A stretch of DNA of 36,346 bases, from positions 1 through 36,346 of the forward strand of contig CALJEL010000071.1 of NCBI GenBank assembly GCA_938074335.1, read 5' to 3'. Made by a program: the position numbers and the translations under genes. Source of the DNA: an uncultured bacterium. Lineage in GTDB: Bacteria > Nitrospirota > Thermodesulfovibrionia > Thermodesulfovibrionales > CALJEL01. The notes under the pieces were generated by a model, which had not been told where the DNA came from, did not search any database, and saw only the letters and a program-made list of their open reading frames with translations. Below are positions 33,417 through 36,346 of this stretch, one piece after another; positions within the stretch are counted from its first letter, which is position 1, and every line of letters starts with the position of its first letter.

Positions 33417-34405
33417 CTTGCCCTTGCCTCTTCTCTTTCATGTTCCTCAGCTACCTTTGTGAATATCATCCTTCCTGCAGTGGTCTGGAGCACACTCGTA
33501 ACCACCACATCAATATTTTTACCTATGAACCGTCTGCCATTTTCCACCACTACCATGGTGCCATCATCAAGATAGGCTACCCCCTGGTTGTATTCCTTCC
33601 CTTCCTTCATTATGAATACCTTCATACTTTCACCTGGAAGCACAACTGGCCTTAAGGCATTGGCAAGTTCATTTATATTAAGGACAGGTACACCCTGGAC
33701 CTCGGCAACCTTATTGAGATTAAAATCATTTGTTATAACCTTTGCATTCAATGCCTTTGCAAGGGCTATGAGTTTTGAATCAACCTCTTTAATATTTGGG
33801 AATTCCTCCTCAACGATCCTGACCTCAATGTTTGACATCTTTTGAATTCTATGAAGTATGTCAAGCCCTCTTCTGCCCCTTGCCCTTCTTAAGGGATCAT
33901 GAGAGTCTGCAATGTGCTGGAGTTCTCTAAGGATGAACTGTGGTACTATAAAGACACCTTCAATAAAGCCAGCATCACAGATATCAGCAATTCTTCCATC
34001 AATAATCACAGATGTGTCAAGTATCTTGAGGTTTTCAGCAGAGACCTGTCCCTGTAGAATTTTTATTATGCTCTGGAATTTGAGTGCCTTTCCACGGATG
34101 GCTCCAATTAGTAAACCGAGATAGCCAAAAAAGAGCATGCTCAGTGACTTTATAAGCCCGTAATCCTGAGGAAGTATTTCCTTCAATGGATAACTTAAAA
34201 GAGCCCCGAACAAGGTCCCAGCAGATAATCCTATAAGGGCACCAAAGAATCTGCCTAACAGAAGCTTTCTTGAAAGATATTCCATGAGCACCACAAGGAG
34301 ACCCACTAAAAGACCAATAAGGCCAAGGTATCTATTTGCCATGCTAAGGCCTATGATATAACCAATGATCCCGCATAAAATTATAATGACAATCCTTAAA
34401 AGCAT
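33413..34405 (-). CDS. Membrane-anchored PIN/TRAM-domain protein (YacL-like)
   Basis: This 330-residue protein has four N-terminal membrane helices (about 3-20, 25-42, 52-72 and 86-103). A PIN nuclease-fold domain follows (about 127-240), with acidic residues in [14 protein letters not shown] and I-T-N-D-F-N-L. The last part (about 262-322) fits a TRAM RNA-binding domain. YacL-like proteins are presumed RNA-acting, but their substrate is not settled. An AAGGAGG-type ribosome binding site lies just upstream of the ATG. It leads the leftward ispD-ispF unit. Confidence 0.9.
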   Translation of the reverse strand: MLLRIVIIILCGIIGYIIGLSMANRYLGLIGLLVGLLVVLMEYLSRKLLLGRFFGALIGLSAGTLFGALLSYPLKEILPQDYGLIKSLSMLFFGYLGLLIGAIRGKALKFQSIIKILQGQVSAENLKILDTSVIIDGRIADICDAGFIEGVFIVPQFILRELQHIADSHDPLRRARGRRGLDILHRIQKMSNIEVRIVEEEFPNIKEVDSKLIALAKALNAKVITNDFNLNKVAEVQGVPVLNINELANALRPVVLPGESMKVFIMKEGKEYNQGVAYLDDGTMVVVENGRRFIGKNIDVVVTSVLQTTAGRMIFTKVAEEHEREEARAR

Positions 34406-34471
34406 ATCCTCTTCACCTCCTTTTCATTCCTTAAAAATCAGCGACAGTGCTAAAGTAGTGATTTAGTATGC

Positions 34472-34546
34472 AAGTGAGTTAGTGAGTTAGTATTTTCTAA
34501 TTCACTAATTCACTAATTCACTAGCTCACTAATCCCTAACTCACTT
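34472..34546. repeat. Tandem ATTCACTA array flanked by inverted arms
   Basis: AAGTGAGTTAG (34472-34482) is the exact inverse of CTAACTCACTT (34536-34546). Between them, GTGAGTTA units face repeated ATTCACTA units (34500-34523), so the whole block can fold into one long imperfect hairpin. Confidence 0.75.
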
Positions 34547-34557
34547 CACCGTCAGGT

Positions 34558-34656
34558 GTGCTGTCGCACTATCGCACTATCTGTCGCACTGTAGCACTAC
34601 TTTTGCAAGCCACAGACAAGAATGTCTGTGCTACTTTAGCTCTGTCGCACTGTAGC
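34558..34656 (+). repeat. TGTCGCAC/GCACTA tandem units plus hairpin, shared with copy 1
   Basis: Short units of the type CTGTCGCACTATCGCACTAT and TGTCGCACTGTAGCACTA recur on both sides of a hairpin CACAGACA-AGAA-TGTCTGTG (34611-34630). The same order and orientation occur at about 6541-6632 in repeat copy 1, including the AAGCCACAGACAAGAATGTC segment. Confidence 0.72.
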
Positions 34657-34676
34657 ACTATTTTGAAAATATTCAC

Positions 34677-36101
34677 TTATTTAAGAACCACATAGAATTT
34701 TTTTCCGCCTCTATTTACAAAGAGAAGGATATCAGGGGTTTTTACCCTTGAGATGATGAGTTTAAAATCCTGAAGGGACTTAACAGGTTTCTGTTCTATC
34801 TCTTCTATGACATCACCCCTTCTCAGGCCTGCCTTCTCAGCAGGAGACCCTGGTTCAATCCGTGCTATTACCATTCCTCTTGTATCCGGGCCGAGGCCGA
34901 GTTGTGTGGCGATATCCTTTGAAAGTTCAAAGACATCCATACCTGAGAAGACATCCCTTTTTTCAGGGACTGTGCCCCTGAAACTTCTTCTTTCCTGAAA
35001 CGGAGCTACCTGTTCTTCCACAAGGACCTCTACTTCTCTATAAGAGCCCTGTCTGAAGATTTTTACCTTAACTTTTTTATTAGGTGGTGTTCCTGCTACA
35101 CTGTTTCTGAAGGAGCCCACATCTATTACACTTCTTCTATTAAATTCTGTAATTATATCACCTCTCTTCAAGCCTGCCCTGTCAGCAGGGCTATCCTTTA
35201 TAATTCCATTTATAAGAACACCCTCGGGTCTATCAAAGCCAAATTTCTGACTGAGTTCAGGAGTTATGTCCTGGATATTCACCCCAAGCCATCCTCTCTT
35301 GATCCTGCCTTCTTTGATCAACTGGTCAAAGACCGTCTTTGCCATATTGCTTGGAACGGCAAAACCTATCCCCTGATACCCACCACTTTTTGAAAATATG
35401 GCAGTGTTTATCCCCACTATCTCACCATTGATGTTTACAAGAGGACCTCCAGAATTACCTGGATTTATTGCAGCATCTGTCTGGATAAAGTCTTCATAAT
35501 CTGCTATGCCCACATTTGCCCTTCCCTTTGCACTCACTATGCCAAGGGTAACAGTATTGCTGAGACCGAAAGGATTACCTATAGTAAGGACAAATTCGCC
35601 AACCTCAAGTTTATCAGAGTCACCCCAGGGAGCTACAGGAAGCCCTTTTGCCTCAATCTTCAGTATTGCAAGGTCTGTCTTTGGATCAGCTCCTATGAGT
35701 TTTCCCCTGAAGCTTCTCCTGTCTGGAAGGGTTACCACTATATCCTCGGCATCCTCTATAACATGATTATTCGTAATAATATAACCATCTGAAGAGACGG
35801 TGACCCCTGAACCGAAGGTCTGTTCTGACCATCTTGAAGGAGGTTCTCCATTACCCTGTGGTAAAAAGAGATCAAAGAATTCTTCTTCTTGAGATATAGT
35901 CCTCGTAACTGAGATGTTTACCACAGAGGGTGAGACTGTTTTAACAACCTCTGCAAAGGCAAGCCCTGTTTCAAGTATCTTCTGGGAAACGACGGGCGAT
36001 GTGGGCCTGAAGGCCTTATCTTTTTCAGGGATGTAAAAGAATAGTATTATCCCTGCTATAATAAGGCTTAACAGGAGGATTATATATCCAGGTTTCTTCA
36101 T
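34677..36101 (-). CDS. htrA: HtrA/DegP-type periplasmic serine protease
   Basis: DegP-family proteases degrade or hold misfolded envelope proteins. From the ATG at 36101 the product has 474 residues: a signal or anchor helix (about 5-24), then a trypsin-like domain with catalytic H113 (N-N-H-V-I), D143 (T-D-L-A-I-L) and S217 (N-P-G-N-S-G-G-P-L). Two PDZ domains follow, at about 265-345 and 388-474. The long L-A loop between signal and protease is short, as in DegQ/DegS-like members. An ATG five codons upstream (36116) is the alternative start. Neither has a Shine-Dalgarno sequence. A TAAAAT lies 5 bases before the chosen ATG, so a leaderless start is possible. Confidence 0.93.
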   Translation of the reverse strand: MKKPGYIILLLSLIIAGIILFFYIPEKDKAFRPTSPVVSQKILETGLAFAEVVKTVSPSVVNISVTRTISQEEEFFDLFLPQGNGEPPSRWSEQTFGSGVTVSSDGYIITNNHVIEDAEDIVVTLPDRRSFRGKLIGADPKTDLAILKIEAKGLPVAPWGDSDKLEVGEFVLTIGNPFGLSNTVTLGIVSAKGRANVGIADYEDFIQTDAAINPGNSGGPLVNINGEIVGINTAIFSKSGGYQGIGFAVPSNMAKTVFDQLIKEGRIKRGWLGVNIQDITPELSQKFGFDRPEGVLINGIIKDSPADRAGLKRGDIITEFNRRSVIDVGSFRNSVAGTPPNKKVKVKIFRQGSYREVEVLVEEQVAPFQERRSFRGTVPEKRDVFSGMDVFELSKDIATQLGLGPDTRGMVIARIEPGSPAEKAGLRRGDVIEEIEQKPVKSLQDFKLIISRVKTPDILLFVNRGGKKFYVVLK

Positions 36102-36131
36102 ATATAATTTTAACATATTCAGCGGGAATCA

Positions 36132-36157
36132 CCCAAAATCCTGATTTTTGGGGTGTA
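36132..36157. repeat. Degenerate relative of the 28-base palindrome
   Basis: ACCCAAAATC-CTG-ATTTTTGGGG folds into a hairpin like the one at the core of the composite element, with several substitutions. It lies about 190 bases from the true palindrome at 36325, so the two may bound one element. Confidence 0.45.
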
Positions 36158-36257
36158 GCGGGTTTAATGCGATGCGATATTTTTATGGCAGGTGTGAGTT
36201 TATAACCGTAATCTGCCATTAGAAATTTATAAAAAGCCTTTAATAAAACTGGCAGTC

Positions 36258-36346
36258 TGCCCATATTTCGGGGTTCACGGGGTGAAGCTTGTCTTCACCC
36301 CGTGCTCTAAAGGCAATACCAGCACCCCAGAAAATCTGACGATTTT
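36258..36346 (+). repeat. Composite palindromic intergenic element, copy 4 (cut by window end)
   Basis: It has the same orientation as copy 1. It begins TGCCCATATTTCGGGGTTC, then a perfect hairpin CACGGGGTGAAG-CTTGT-CTTCACCCCGTG (36277-36305), the GCTCTAAAGGCAATACCAGC segment and the first 22 bases of the 28-base palindrome (36325-36346). The rest lies beyond the window. Sequence just upstream (36220-36255) resembles the outer modules of copies 1 and 3. Confidence 0.72.

Larger units (their letters stand above)
34406..34676. other. Repeat-filled gap between HtrA and the PIN/TRAM gene
   Basis: Between htrA and the leftward PIN/TRAM unit almost everything is repeats: a 75-base hairpin-forming tandem array (34472-34546), then TGTCGCAC-type units and a hairpin shared with repeat copy 1. 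A TATAAT-type promoter for the PIN/TRAM gene was not evident. Confidence 0.6.

Noticed and set aside
34472-34546. CRISPR-like array
   Set aside because: Units are 8-9 bases without unique spacers and are self-complementary.

Overview
The window looks like the chromosome of an anaerobic or microaerophilic bacterium that respires with c-type cytochromes and uses selenocysteine. The gene set includes System II cytochrome c maturation (ResB/CcsA), a Tat-exported selenocysteine formate dehydrogenase, a diheme peroxidase, an archaeal-type fructose-1,6-bisphosphate aldolase/phosphatase, a GH57 glucanase and a haem-binding sensor kinase with a sigma-54 activator. Together with the AT-leaning composition this fits the Nitrospirota (Thermodesulfovibrio-like) or a related deep lineage. 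That placement is inference from gene content only.

Layout. 1-38: start of a leftward gene whose ribosome binding site lies in a hairpin. 216-6097: rightward resB-ccsA-histidine kinase-NtrC-type regulator-single receiver. 6098-6956: repeat-rich gap. 6960-8788: gcvH and lpdA. 8883-10268: an unrecognised helical protein. 10456-14284: eno, an FtsB-like gene and a GH57 enzyme. 14487-21782: formate dehydrogenase operon (fdnG with a Sec codon, fdnH, fdnI, a small unknown, a DsbA-like protein with a second Sec codon, diheme peroxidase, fdhE). 21783-22145: repeats. 22146-24701: Uma2-type nuclease, converging on bioB and acyP (leftward), then aroD. 24702-25221: repeats. 25240-27216: feoB behind a strong promoter and a near-consensus Fur box. 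27268-29764 (leftward): recN-ferredoxin-hisH with ATGA overlaps. 29895-32253: hup, a thiamine-binding-type protein, FBPase and a HEAT-repeat-like protein. 32269-34405 (leftward): PIN/TRAM protein-ispD-ispF. 34406-34676: repeats. 34677-36101 (leftward): HtrA/DegP protease. 36117-36346: repeats running off the window.

The most notable item is the gene at 19317-19943. It reads through an in-frame TGA exactly where the first cysteine of a DsbA/thioredoxin-type CxxC motif should be, giving a U-P-H-C active site, with a hairpin placed as in a bacterial SECIS. It sits in the same operon as the selenocysteine formate dehydrogenase and a c-type peroxidase. Read this way the operon would export two selenoproteins, FdnG and a periplasmic thiol oxidoreductase.

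Other points are a haem-motif (CQRCH) sensor kinase with eroded ATP-site motifs beside the haem-attachment genes; a Fis-like helix-turn-helix-like insertion in ResB; a family of composite palindromic intergenic elements with at least four copies; and several genes without a Shine-Dalgarno sequence whose -10 element ends only 5-7 bases before the ATG, including a symmetric -10 shared by acyP and aroD.
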